29,697 bases of DNA from contig JALNVF010000025.1 of assembly GCA_023231445.1 (NCBI GenBank), forward strand, positions 1 to 29,697, written 5' to 3'. Under the pieces are notes generated by a model. The model did no database searches, was not told where the DNA came from, and was given only the letters and a program-made list of their open reading frames with translations. The number at the start of each line of letters is the position of its first letter. Position 1 is the stretch's first letter. Positions 18,167 to 25,941 of this stretch are shown here, piece by piece. Made by a program: the position numbers and the translations under genes. The stretch comes from Treponema sp. (GTDB lineage Bacteria > Spirochaetota > Spirochaetia > Treponematales > Treponemataceae).

Positions 18167-18213
18167 CAATACATGACCGTCTGTATAAAAAACTGTCAAA
18201 AAAAATGTTCCCA

Positions 18214-18242
18214 TTGTCATTCTTCTTTATTCGTTGTATTCT
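18214..18242 (+). promoter_or_regulatory. Candidate promoter of the polysaccharide-export genes
   Basis: On the plus strand TTGTCA (18214-18219, 5/6 match) is followed after 17 bases by TATTCT (18237-18242, 4/6 match). The whole stretch is AT-rich, so chance matches are likely. Its position, about 60 bases before the ATG at 18303, fits a promoter divergent from the caspase operon. Confidence 0.3.
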
Positions 18243-18302
18243 TATTTTTATACTATTCAGTAATTTATCTACTATTTTATGTAATTTAAGGAACCGAAAC
18301 GT

Positions 18303-19352
18303 ATGGAAAATACACCTGCCGAAGAGACTTTTCAGGCGCAGAATGCTGCTGTACATGCCCAGGATGATGAAATAAGTCTTATTGACTTATTCGCCGTACT
18401 TCTTAAACGAAAAGCAATGATTATTACCGTGACCGTACTTGCCATGATCGGTGCGGTTGTATTCAGTATTATTTCCCTTGTACTTCCACCGGACAAATCT
18501 CCGATGCCGAATGAATACACCCCACACGCTCTCATGCTCATAAACAATTCGGATTCATCGGGAAGCAGTCTCTCTTCAATGATAAACTCAAGCGGACTGA
18601 GCAGTCTGGCAGGGCTTGCAGGCGTTTCAACAAATTCCTCTTCATACAGTTCACTTGCGGTATACTTGGCAGGTACCAACACGTTCCTTGATTCCGTAGT
18701 AGACAAATTCGACCTGGTTGCCCGGTATAAAATAAAAAAATCGCCCCGGGCGGAAAGCCGGAAAGCGCTTAAGAAACTGCTGACAGCTGACTATGATGAA
18801 GATTCCGGCGTTTTTTCCATCAGTTTTACGGACAAAGATCCCGTCTTTGCGCAGTCGGTTGTAAATTATGCGGCAGATTTTATGGAAGATTTATTCACAC
18901 AGCTGGGCGTTGATAAAAATCTTCTCGAAAAAAAGAATCTTGAGGAAAATATAGACAACAGTTATAACGAAATCAAGCGGCTTGAACAGGAAATACGAAA
19001 GCGGGAAAACACGGTATCGTACGGGTACAATCCAGCGGCTGCATCTTCTATAGTTCTCGATACGTCCATGCTGAAACTTGAACTTGACGCACAGAAGCAG
19101 GTATATACACAGCTTAAAACACAACTCGAAGTTCTTAAAGTCTCAATGGCCAGTGACACGCCCGTGTTTCAAATACTGGAACGCGGTGAAGTAGCCGACC
19201 AGAAGGCAAAACCTTCGCGGGGTAAGTTGTGCATTATTGTAACGTTTGCAGCGTTTTTTCTTTCTATATTTATGGCATTTGCGCTTAACGCAGTTGAAAA
19301 CATAAAAAAAGATCCTGAAGCTATGGCGAAACTTTCCAGGAAGGGAAAATAA
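18303..19352 (+). CDS. Wzz-like polysaccharide chain-length/co-polymerase protein
   Basis: A 349-residue inner-membrane protein of the Wzz/GNVR polysaccharide co-polymerase type. It has a cytoplasmic N-terminus with EISLIDLFAVLLKRK, TM1 at about 38-61, and a large periplasmic domain. A Ser/Gly-rich stretch runs from about 80 to 120, and a coiled coil lies at about 200-235 (NSYNEIKRLEQEIRKREN). TM2 is at about 312-334, preceded by a proline (KAKPSRGK), as in the family. No Walker A or tyrosine-kinase domain is fused, so any kinase must be elsewhere. The ribosome-binding site is AAGGA, ten bases before the ATG. It ends four bases before the Wza-like gene and forms one unit with it. The family controls length or export of surface or capsular polysaccharide together with an outer-membrane Wza channel. 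Confidence 0.88.
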   Translation: MENTPAEETFQAQNAAVHAQDDEISLIDLFAVLLKRKAMIITVTVLAMIGAVVFSIISLVLPPDKSPMPNEYTPHALMLINNSDSSGSSLSSMINSSGLSSLAGLAGVSTNSSSYSSLAVYLAGTNTFLDSVVDKFDLVARYKIKKSPRAESRKALKKLLTADYDEDSGVFSISFTDKDPVFAQSVVNYAADFMEDLFTQLGVDKNLLEKKNLEENIDNSYNEIKRLEQEIRKRENTVSYGYNPAAASSIVLDTSMLKLELDAQKQVYTQLKTQLEVLKVSMASDTPVFQILERGEVADQKAKPSRGKLCIIVTFAAFFLSIFMAFALNAVENIKKDPEAMAKLSRKGK

Positions 19353-19356
19353 TTTT

Positions 19357-21696
19357 ATGAAAAAACTTATCTGCTTTCTTACATTAATACTCTCGCTTTC
19401 CGTTCTTTCTGCGCAGGATATAAACGCTGCTGTCACAAAATCACAGCAGGAATTAAGTACCGTTACTGCAGATGCGGATCATGGCGCTACGGCACTTGTT
19501 CCCGACGCTCAAATGGCTATGTCCTCGCCGGATTATCCTGTCACTGCGGGTGATATTTACACGCTTGCATTCGCCGTCAACAACACACCTGTTACTTATG
19601 TTATTTCGGTAGATACCTCATACAAAATCCGTGTTGCAAACATAACAGTCCTTGACGTTACCGGTAAAACGTTCCTTCAGTTGAAGCGGCTTGTGGAACA
19701 GATTGTTACGGAAAATTACCATTTAAGCGGCGTCCAGTTTTTACTGACGACGCCGGCTGTGTTTAAAGTGACTCTCAACGGTGAAGTAAATCAGACAGAA
19801 ATAAAACAGGCATGGGCTCTTTCCCGCCTTTCGAACGTTGTTTCCGGTTCTTTTACTCCGTATTCCTCAATGAGAAACATTGTTATTACTTCCGCTTCAA
19901 AAAAAAGCGCGACATATGATTTGTTCAAGGCATCGCGGTTCGGTGATCTGTCTCAGGATCCGTACGTACGCCCCGGTGATATAATAACTATAAACAGGCT
20001 GGAGCGGAAAGTAACGGTAAGCGGTGCAGTAGAGCGTCCCGGCACGTATGAGCTGCTCAAGGGAGAGAATCTTACACAACTTGTAAACTACTACGGCGGA
20101 GGTCTGACAACGCTGGCAGACACGAGCAGGATTTCCCTTAGTCGTGCACTTACCGCAGCTGCTGATTCCGGCGGCGAAAAAATATATCTTACGGAAAAGG
20201 ATATTTCTGCAGATTACGTACTTCTTGATATGGATTCTGTTTCCATCGGAACGAAAAGTTCACTGCGTCCCTATATGATGATAGAAGGTATCATCACTAC
20301 AGATACTGCCGGTGGCGGAAACGGGAAACAGGCAGCAACAGCCGATATGACAGACCAGAAAACCCCGAACACCTATCTTAAGCAGCCTGTCCAGTTCCTT
20401 CCTAACGATAATTATGCCGATCTGGTACGGGCACACGCAAATCTGTTCAATGAACATTCTGATCTGGAACATGCCTATATTAATCGTAATGATCAGAGAC
20501 TTATGATCAATCTGGAACAGATTGTCTATGATCCGCTCTTCAAAAGTGAATATACGGTACAGGCAGGCGACAGGCTTATTGTCCCGTTCCAGCAGGCGCT
20601 TACAAAAGTTCATGTGGAAGGTGAAGTCTCGTACACTTTTGAAAAGGAAGCCTGGCCGCTTATACGGCTTTCTTCTCTTTTGAACGGTGAAGGCATTCTT
20701 ACTCCGTATTCGTCGACACGCAACGTTCAGATTACGACTGTCGACGGTACGACAACAACGTACGATTTATTCAAGGCATCACGGTTCGGCGATCTGTCGC
20801 AGAATCCGTACGTACGTGCAGGATCTACGGTGACCGTGCAGCGTATGGAGCGGAAAGTAACGGTAAGCGGTGCAGTAGAGCGTCCCGGTACGTATGAGCT
20901 GCTCAAGGGAGAAAATCTTACACAGCTTGTAAACTACTACGGCGGAGGACTCGTAGACAGAGCGGATACAAGCCGTATGCAGCTTGTCCGTACGCTTAAT
21001 CAGACTCATCCGTCAGGTGAAATGATATATCTTGATGACAACGCAATAGATACCGACTATCAACTGTACTGTTACGACAGTATCTCTATTCCCACGTATC
21101 TTGATTTAAAACCCGTTATGTTTATGGAAGGTGCACTCTATTCTTCTACAGGAACGGCACCGGAAGCTTCGACCCGTATTACTATAAACTTCCAGTCAGG
21201 TGAAAATTATGCAACACTTATCAGGGCAAACAGGACTATGTTCTCTGCAACGTCCGATACGGCGAATGCGTATATTATACGCGGAGATAAAACTATACCT
21301 GTGGACATCGATAAAATTCTTTTCGACGCATCATATTACAGTAATGAAGCAGTTCAACCATACGACACGCTTATGGTTCCGTTCCGCCAGTATTTTGTTT
21401 CGGTTGCAGGAGCGGTAAATACACCGGGGCGGTACCCGTATATACCGGGACGCACGTGGGAATATTACATCGGTCTTGCAGGCGGATTTATGGTAGATAA
21501 AAACGCCGGGCAGGCCATTACTATAAAGGATATACAAGGTACTATTCTGCAGAAAAGTGATCCGATAACTCCCGAAACGACGATTACGGCAGCAACAAAT
21601 TCGTTTACGTATTACTTCGGAAAATATTCCCCGGTTATAACTACGATACTGTCTATTCTCTCTACAACACTTACGATAATCGCTGTTACAAAATAG
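19357..21696 (+). CDS. Oversized Wza-like polysaccharide export protein with five SLBB domains
   Basis: At 779 residues this is about twice the length of typical Wza proteins. A signal peptide (about 1-20, SVLSAQ) without lipobox Cys is followed by a poly-export domain (about 48-125, DYPVTAGDIYTLAF). Five SLBB-like segments begin near 126 (VTLNGEV), 218 (RKVTVSGAVERPGTYELL), 415 (VHVEGEVSYTF), 500 (same motif as the second) and 685 (VSVAGAVNTPGRYPY). The C-terminal stretch (about 757-779, YSPVITTILSILSTTLTIIA) resembles the helix that forms the outer-membrane pore in Wza. The second and fourth SLBB segments are almost identical, pointing to internal duplication of a ~282-residue unit. AGGAAGGG precedes the ATG inside the end of wzz. 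Its 3' end overlaps the converging YibE/F gene by 11 bases. Confidence 0.88.
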   Translation: MKKLICFLTLILSLSVLSAQDINAAVTKSQQELSTVTADADHGATALVPDAQMAMSSPDYPVTAGDIYTLAFAVNNTPVTYVISVDTSYKIRVANITVLDVTGKTFLQLKRLVEQIVTENYHLSGVQFLLTTPAVFKVTLNGEVNQTEIKQAWALSRLSNVVSGSFTPYSSMRNIVITSASKKSATYDLFKASRFGDLSQDPYVRPGDIITINRLERKVTVSGAVERPGTYELLKGENLTQLVNYYGGGLTTLADTSRISLSRALTAAADSGGEKIYLTEKDISADYVLLDMDSVSIGTKSSLRPYMMIEGIITTDTAGGGNGKQAATADMTDQKTPNTYLKQPVQFLPNDNYADLVRAHANLFNEHSDLEHAYINRNDQRLMINLEQIVYDPLFKSEYTVQAGDRLIVPFQQALTKVHVEGEVSYTFEKEAWPLIRLSSLLNGEGILTPYSSTRNVQITTVDGTTTTYDLFKASRFGDLSQNPYVRAGSTVTVQRMERKVTVSGAVERPGTYELLKGENLTQLVNYYGGGLVDRADTSRMQLVRTLNQTHPSGEMIYLDDNAIDTDYQLYCYDSISIPTYLDLKPVMFMEGALYSSTGTAPEASTRITINFQSGENYATLIRANRTMFSATSDTANAYIIRGDKTIPVDIDKILFDASYYSNEAVQPYDTLMVPFRQYFVSVAGAVNTPGRYPYIPGRTWEYYIGLAGGFMVDKNAGQAITIKDIQGTILQKSDPITPETTITAATNSFTYYFGKYSPVITTILSILSTTLTIIAVTK
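20001..20102 (+). repeat. Direct repeat copy 1 (SLBB block)
   Basis: This 102-bp segment matches 20847-20948 with only three differences, at an offset of 846 bases (282 codons). The preceding block 19915-19970 also matches 20761-20816, with six differences in 56 bases, while the 30 bases between the blocks differ. It encodes the ERKVTVSGAVERPGTYELL segment and NYYGGGL. Confidence 0.95.
20847..20948 (+). repeat. Direct repeat copy 2 (SLBB block)
   Basis: Second copy of the 102-bp segment at 20001-20102. The three differences are all synonymous, so selection or gene conversion has kept the protein identical here while flanking parts of the two units have diverged. Confidence 0.95.
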
Positions 21697-22816
21697 AACG
21701 GTGTTTTGAACGGGGCAGCAGAAGACCCGCAAGCAGTGCGGTAAAAGGCGCTGCGGCGGCAAGACCGAAACTGCCGCCGATGGTGTCTATAATTTCGGCG
21801 GCTATACGCCGGTAATTCAGTATATTGTACACGGGTGTTCCCTGTGCCATGAACGTCATGAGCAGCGCAATACTGCTGCCGGAATATGCCAGCAGCAGCG
21901 TCGTTGTCATTGTTCCCATTGCGGCGCGGGCGACCGCCATTCCGGACTTTATTGCGTCCCGGCGGGAAATGTCCGGTCTGTTGCGCACGACTTCGCTTAC
22001 CGCAGACGTTATGTCGACAGAAAGGTCCATAACGGCGCCGCTTGCGCCGATGCAGATGCTGCTCATAAATATACGGGTAAGATTTAAAGACTCAAATCCT
22101 GCATACAGCAGCGATTCCGAATATGCCATAATTGCACCGTGTATTTTAAATCCCTTTGTACAGAAAACCGACAATACTGCTGTAAGCAGTATTCCGAGCA
22201 TGGCGCCGGAAAACGACGAAAGCAGCCTCCGGTCAAATCCGTACACAAGGGCAAGAATTGCAAACGTGAGAAAAGCAGTAATAGTAAGACCTGCGGTTAC
22301 CGGATCTATGCCTTTTAAATACAGGGGGACCAGGACTTTCCATATGGTAAGAACGGTGAGTACGAATGATACAACCGCACGCGCACCTACCCCGCGGGCA
22401 AAAAAAATCAGGAAAAGGGCAAACGCCGCGGCCAGAATAAATTCACCGGAGAGGCGGTAATGATCTATAAGATTTACGGAAATTATTTCATTTCCGGTAT
22501 GATGCACGACTGCCTGCGCCGTATCGCCGGGGACAAACAGTTTGTCGTCCTCAAGCGATCCGTTCAGCATGTTCCATCCTTCAGCAGTCCGGCCTTTGAA
22601 CATTCCGTTAATAAATTTTATTGTACATACCTGCTGTCCGTACCGTATGAGCCCCGTATCACGGATACGGCTGTTGTCAGTCGAAACGATTTTTACTTTG
22701 CACTTTACCGCATCGCGGAACTGAAGCGCACCTTCGAATCCCGTCGGCAGCAGCAGCAGTATAATAATGCACAGCACAGACGCTATAACAGCCGCGGAAC
22801 TCGTATCTTTATGCAT
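21686..22816 (-). CDS. YibE/F-family multipass membrane protein
   Basis: A 376-residue integral membrane protein matching the YibE/F family in outline. An N-terminal helix (about 8-26) is followed by an extracytoplasmic beta-rich domain (about 30-125), then about seven membrane helices. A conserved-looking loop reads SICIGASGAVMDLSVDITSA and is followed by DAIKSGMAVARAAMGTMTTT. The biochemical role of YibE/F proteins is not known to me with certainty. A GTG directly before the ATG (22819) could also serve as start. Either start overlaps the stop codon of the upstream 75-codon frame, so translation is probably coupled; only a weak ACGGAA site is present. The 3' end overlaps the converging Wza-like gene by 11 bases, leaving no room for a terminator. 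Confidence 0.85.
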   Translation of the reverse strand: MHKDTSSAAVIASVLCIIILLLLPTGFEGALQFRDAVKCKVKIVSTDNSRIRDTGLIRYGQQVCTIKFINGMFKGRTAEGWNMLNGSLEDDKLFVPGDTAQAVVHHTGNEIISVNLIDHYRLSGEFILAAAFALFLIFFARGVGARAVVSFVLTVLTIWKVLVPLYLKGIDPVTAGLTITAFLTFAILALVYGFDRRLLSSFSGAMLGILLTAVLSVFCTKGFKIHGAIMAYSESLLYAGFESLNLTRIFMSSICIGASGAVMDLSVDITSAVSEVVRNRPDISRRDAIKSGMAVARAAMGTMTTTLLLAYSGSSIALLMTFMAQGTPVYNILNYRRIAAEIIDTIGGSFGLAAAAPFTALLAGLLLPRSKHRSIL

Positions 22817-23043
22817 CACATTGTTCCGTAACAGCTGAGACTGTTGTAAAAAAGCAGCGGATCTGTATATTCATTCTTATGTGAAAAATCAGGAGCTGAA
22901 AGACTGATACACGTCACATGCAGAGCATGCAGTCTATCATGCAGCTGAATCATACGAACTATGCAGCTGCGGAGAAAATCTGTAAGGTTCAGCCGCAGCA
23001 GTTCAATCCGGTACCGTATTTCATACTTCATCGTATCTCTCAT
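22816..23043 (-). CDS. Unknown 75-residue protein coupled to YibE/F
   Basis: I do not recognise this protein. The frame starts with an ATG six bases after a strong AGGGAG ribosome-binding site. It ends in a TGA that overlaps the YibE/F start codon (TGATG), the classic layout of translational coupling. The first half is basic and helix-prone (YEIRYRIELLRLNLTDFLR); the second half is polar, with Cys and His scattered but no metal-binding spacing. No signal peptide or membrane helix is apparent. It may be a small cytoplasmic partner of the membrane protein, or a leader frame whose translation opens the YibE/F start. The terminator of the phosphatase gene lies only about 25 bases upstream, so its promoter must overlap that hairpin or it depends on read-through. 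Confidence 0.5.
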   Translation of the reverse strand: MRDTMKYEIRYRIELLRLNLTDFLRSCIVRMIQLHDRLHALHVTCISLSAPDFSHKNEYTDPLLFYNSLSCYGTM

Positions 23044-23067
23044 TTTCTGCTCCCTAATTGATTTCTG

Positions 23068-23112
23068 AAAAAATCCGGCAGTATATCAAGGAGGATCAAA
23101 CATGCTGCCGGA
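23068..23112 (-). terminator. Terminator of the alkaline phosphatase gene
   Basis: A perfect 8-bp stem TCCGGCAG/CTGCCGGA (23112-23105 with 23081-23074 on the minus strand) closes a 23-base loop and is followed at once by six Ts (23073-23068). It starts 28 bases past the phosphatase stop codon. On the plus strand the same stem is followed by a T run (23120-23128) after seven bases, so weak bidirectional activity is possible. Confidence 0.7.
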
Positions 23113-23140
23113 CCACAACTTTTTTTTTAATAATCAGAAT

Positions 23141-24691
23141 TCAGTCCTGCTTCACGTCTGTAAGTGATGCAAGTTTTTTGTAAATATCAGTATTGTCGTA
23201 ATATCCGGTAAAACTGTCCTGTCCCGTTCCCTTTGCAAAAACTGGTACGGGAAGTCCTGTATGGGAATACGACGTAAAACCTATGCCGCTCTTACTGTTT
23301 ATGATGTGTGTAATTGTTACGGTAAGCGGCTCGTAATTTCCGTACAGTTCGTATTCCTGCTGTGAGCGGGTTTTGTCCCCGTTCATTGTCTTTTCGTACG
23401 CCGATTTTATACGGCCGTATTCATAGTCGGTAAGATACAGTCCGCCGTTTTTATCCTTACCGGCATTGTGTGCTGCTGCGTCAGGGGCCATAAGTCCGAA
23501 CAGAGCCGTAACGTCCTTCATAACATCGTCGAACGACGTTCCGTTCTTTTTGTACGATGCGACATAGTCGCTGTCGAACTTTGCATATGAAATCTTCTGG
23601 TTCTGAAGCGTACGGAAAAACAGATTGTAGTCAGTTCCGGCAAAACCGATTGTTAAGCCGCCGGTTTCGTGGTCGGCTGTTACCAGAATCAGGGTTTCTT
23701 TCGGATGTTTATTATAGAAAGCAACTGCTTCTTTTACGGCATCCGAAAGTGCAAGGGTGTCTGCGATAGACGAACGTGCGTCGTTCGCATGACACGCCCA
23801 GTCTATTTTTCCGCCTTCGACCATCATGAAAAAACCTTTTTTGTTGTCGAGTACTTCTATTCCTTTCTTTACGTAATCGCGGAGCGCCCATTCACCGCTT
23901 CTGCGGTCTTCGTCGTAGCTCATTGCGTTTTCATCTGCAAGTGTTTCTGCCACGACAATAGCCTTGTCGCCGTTTTTAAGAGCGCCTGCGTCTTTCTGGG
24001 TAAACGCAACTTTATACCCTGCCTGCTTCGCAAGATCGTAAATGCTCGTCTTGTCGCTGTTTTTATCCTGCGGTTCCATAAGTGCACCGCCTGCAAAATA
24101 ATCAAAACCGCTTGCAACAAGTTCAAGTCCGATAGGGTAATTGCTCTTGCGGCTTGCCTGATGGGCATACATAGCGGCCGGCGTCGCGTGGTTCAAGTTA
24201 ACTGTACTTAATACGCCGATTTTCCATCCTTTCTGCGCCTTAAGCTGTTCGGCTATGGTGCGGAATTTAATTTTCTTTGTCGTATCCACATTAATAGAAC
24301 TTGAATGCGTTTTCTTTCCGGTAAGGATCGACGTTGCGGTTGACGCAGAATCGGGTGCGAAAGACGTGGCATCGTACGTCTGTGCACTGCCTGCAACAGG
24401 GAAAGCCATAAAGCTTAATGAACCTGCTTCCGGTGAATCGGCAGGATTTGTGGATTGTTTAACAACGTCCACTATACCGCCGGCATCTTTCCCTGAATAA
24501 TATGCCGCAGACTGTACCTGCGGGTAGCTCATTCCGTCGCCGATGAAAAGGAATATGTACTTTGGCGTGAATCCCTTCGCATGGGCAGGCGTCAGAGCGA
24601 AGAACGTAATTCCGAGTACGAGTGCTGCAAGCAGTTTAAAAAAACTGCGCCCGGCTTCCTCTGAATTTTCATCGTTTCTTCCTTTTGTCAT
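23141..24691 (-). CDS. phoA: Alkaline phosphatase (PhoA family)
   Basis: A 516-residue secreted enzyme that should release inorganic phosphate from phosphomonoesters. An unusually long, charged n-region (about 1-18) precedes the hydrophobic core, with cleavage near AHA-KG (38/39). The metal and catalytic set of the family is complete: D52 in FIGDGMS, nucleophile S115 in DSAST, T170 in NHATPA, E292, D297 and H301 in EGGKIDWACHAND, D340-H341 in TADHETGG, and H477 in YSHTGLPVP. Trp after D297, where E. coli has Lys328, is the pattern of many non-enteric enzymes. The ATG has a GGAGGT site. It is divergent from the porin-like gene across 156 bases and ends in a clear terminator. Phosphate-starvation control is plausible, but no Pho box could be identified. 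Confidence 0.95.
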   Translation of the reverse strand: MTKGRNDENSEEAGRSFFKLLAALVLGITFFALTPAHAKGFTPKYIFLFIGDGMSYPQVQSAAYYSGKDAGGIVDVVKQSTNPADSPEAGSLSFMAFPVAGSAQTYDATSFAPDSASTATSILTGKKTHSSSINVDTTKKIKFRTIAEQLKAQKGWKIGVLSTVNLNHATPAAMYAHQASRKSNYPIGLELVASGFDYFAGGALMEPQDKNSDKTSIYDLAKQAGYKVAFTQKDAGALKNGDKAIVVAETLADENAMSYDEDRRSGEWALRDYVKKGIEVLDNKKGFFMMVEGGKIDWACHANDARSSIADTLALSDAVKEAVAFYNKHPKETLILVTADHETGGLTIGFAGTDYNLFFRTLQNQKISYAKFDSDYVASYKKNGTSFDDVMKDVTALFGLMAPDAAAHNAGKDKNGGLYLTDYEYGRIKSAYEKTMNGDKTRSQQEYELYGNYEPLTVTITHIINSKSGIGFTSYSHTGLPVPVFAKGTGQDSFTGYYDNTDIYKKLASLTDVKQD

Positions 24692-24706
24692 TTGATGACC
24701 TCCATT

Positions 24707-24768
24707 TGCACGCAGTGTAAAAAGAAAACATTAAAAAATGATGAGCTGTATGTAAAAAAACGCGTGCA
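24707..24768. promoter_or_regulatory. Inverted repeat in the phosphatase/porin divergent promoter region
   Basis: TGCACGC (24707-24713) and its exact complement GCGTGCA (24762-24768) flank 48 AT-rich bases between the two divergent genes. The left arm lies about 16 bases upstream of the phosphatase ATG, next to its ribosome-binding site. The right arm is followed by a T run. It could be an operator pair for a shared regulator or a chance 7-bp repeat. I could not place convincing -35/-10 elements for either gene here. Confidence 0.3.
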
Positions 24769-24847
24769 TTTTTTCACAAACTGCTCACCGGTATTTAACA
24801 GAATATGGTTACGATCTCTTCAGTTTTAATAAGCAAAGGAGTTTTGT

Positions 24848-25885
24848 ATGAACAAAAAAACTACAGCAGCAGCGGCAGCTCTGCTCATCTCCGCAGCGGC
24901 CTTCGCCGACGGATTCAGTGTAAACGGATATGTCCGTGCAGGTCTTGCATCAACATTCGAAAGCACACCGGCACTGAGCACCGCAAAATGGTATTCTGGC
25001 GCTTACTTCTCCGGAGACAGCACAGGAACACGCGGACGGATTAACACTGCATGGGACGGTAAAAGCGACACAGGCAATTCCTACGGTGCATTCTTCCGTC
25101 TGCAGTCCGACGGAAGTGTGGAAAACTGGACAAATCTTTCAGTGACATCCATAAAATACGCCGATGTGTATTCAGGTTTATTCGGAAACATGGTCACGGT
25201 CGCTGCCGGAAAAATCAAGGACAACTGGATTGGTACTTCAGGTTTTCAGGGATTTTCCGTACTCGACGGTAAATCAGGAGCAGCTGTTATAATTGCACCG
25301 GTGGCAGGTCTTAACCTTGTCGGCGGCGCGGTTATTGACTACTCTTCTTCTATGAACGGTAATACGTTCCTTGGCGGTGTAAGATACAAGAACGACATGG
25401 TTAATATTTCTGCAGCATTTGCAGGATACGGTCTGTTCACGGCAAACCTTGCCTACACCGGAACAAAAAACCTGCTCGTTGTTATTGAAACAAAGTTCGA
25501 CACTGATCACGGTTTTAACGACATTCTTAAAGATCAGCGCATGTACTCAACCGAACAGGTTCAATATACGGGTGTTGAAAACTGGACGTTCGGGGTTTAT
25601 GCCAAAGAGTGGTTTAACAAAGTATCTGTCTCCGGGGACAACGACTTTACACTCGCCCTTACACCGGCAGCAGCCTACCAGCTTAACAGCATGGTTAAGC
25701 TTTCAGCAGAAGGTACATACAACATGCCGGTATACGACGGTGCAAAGGCCGGATATATGACAATCGTTCCGGCTGTAACACTCAGTTCGGATAAAGCTGC
25801 CAACGTATACATCTGGGGATCGATTTCCACCGATCAGGATCAGGAAAAGAGCTGTGCCGGTATTGGTGTAAAACGGGACTTCTAA
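24848..25885 (+). CDS. Porin-like outer-membrane beta-barrel protein
   Basis: A 345-residue protein with a clear signal peptide (cleavage AFA-DG, 20/21). The mature part is made of alternating aromatic/small-residue strands separated by Gly/Asn/Asp turns, opening with GFSVNGYVRAGLAS and ending in the C-terminal signature GIGVKRDF with a final Phe. That ending is typical of proteins inserted by the BAM machinery. Cysteine is essentially absent except near the C-terminus. The specific porin family is not recognised. Being divergent from the alkaline phosphatase, it may take up anions or organic phosphates (inference only). AGGAG precedes the ATG at a spacing of about 6. The next gene starts 57 bases downstream. 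Confidence 0.8.
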   Translation: MNKKTTAAAAALLISAAAFADGFSVNGYVRAGLASTFESTPALSTAKWYSGAYFSGDSTGTRGRINTAWDGKSDTGNSYGAFFRLQSDGSVENWTNLSVTSIKYADVYSGLFGNMVTVAAGKIKDNWIGTSGFQGFSVLDGKSGAAVIIAPVAGLNLVGGAVIDYSSSMNGNTFLGGVRYKNDMVNISAAFAGYGLFTANLAYTGTKNLLVVIETKFDTDHGFNDILKDQRMYSTEQVQYTGVENWTFGVYAKEWFNKVSVSGDNDFTLALTPAAAYQLNSMVKLSAEGTYNMPVYDGAKAGYMTIVPAVTLSSDKAANVYIWGSISTDQDQEKSCAGIGVKRDF

Positions 25886-25907
25886 AAACACACCGCAACC
25901 GTTTCAT

Positions 25908-25940
25908 ATAACTCCGTGTCTTATTTGGAGACGGAGTTAT
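25908..25940 (+). promoter_or_regulatory. Perfect hairpin enclosing the hemolysin III ribosome-binding site
   Basis: ATAACTCCGT (25908-25917) pairs exactly with ACGGAGTTAT (25931-25940) around a 13-base loop. The 3' arm contains the GGAG ribosome-binding site (25933-25936), and the ATG at 25942 begins one base after the stem. No T run follows, so it does not look like a standard terminator of the porin gene. In an mRNA it would block ribosome access until opened. Confidence 0.6.
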
Positions 25941-25941
25941 T

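Noticed and set aside
18132..18356. Minus-strand 74-codon frame in the gap before the wzz-like gene
   Set aside because: It overlaps both the operon promoter and the wzz start, has no convincing ribosome-binding site, and its composition is that of translated AT-rich spacer.
21825..22460. Long plus-strand frame (211 codons) inside the YibE/F gene
   Set aside because: It is antisense to a clearly recognisable membrane protein and shows no family features of its own.
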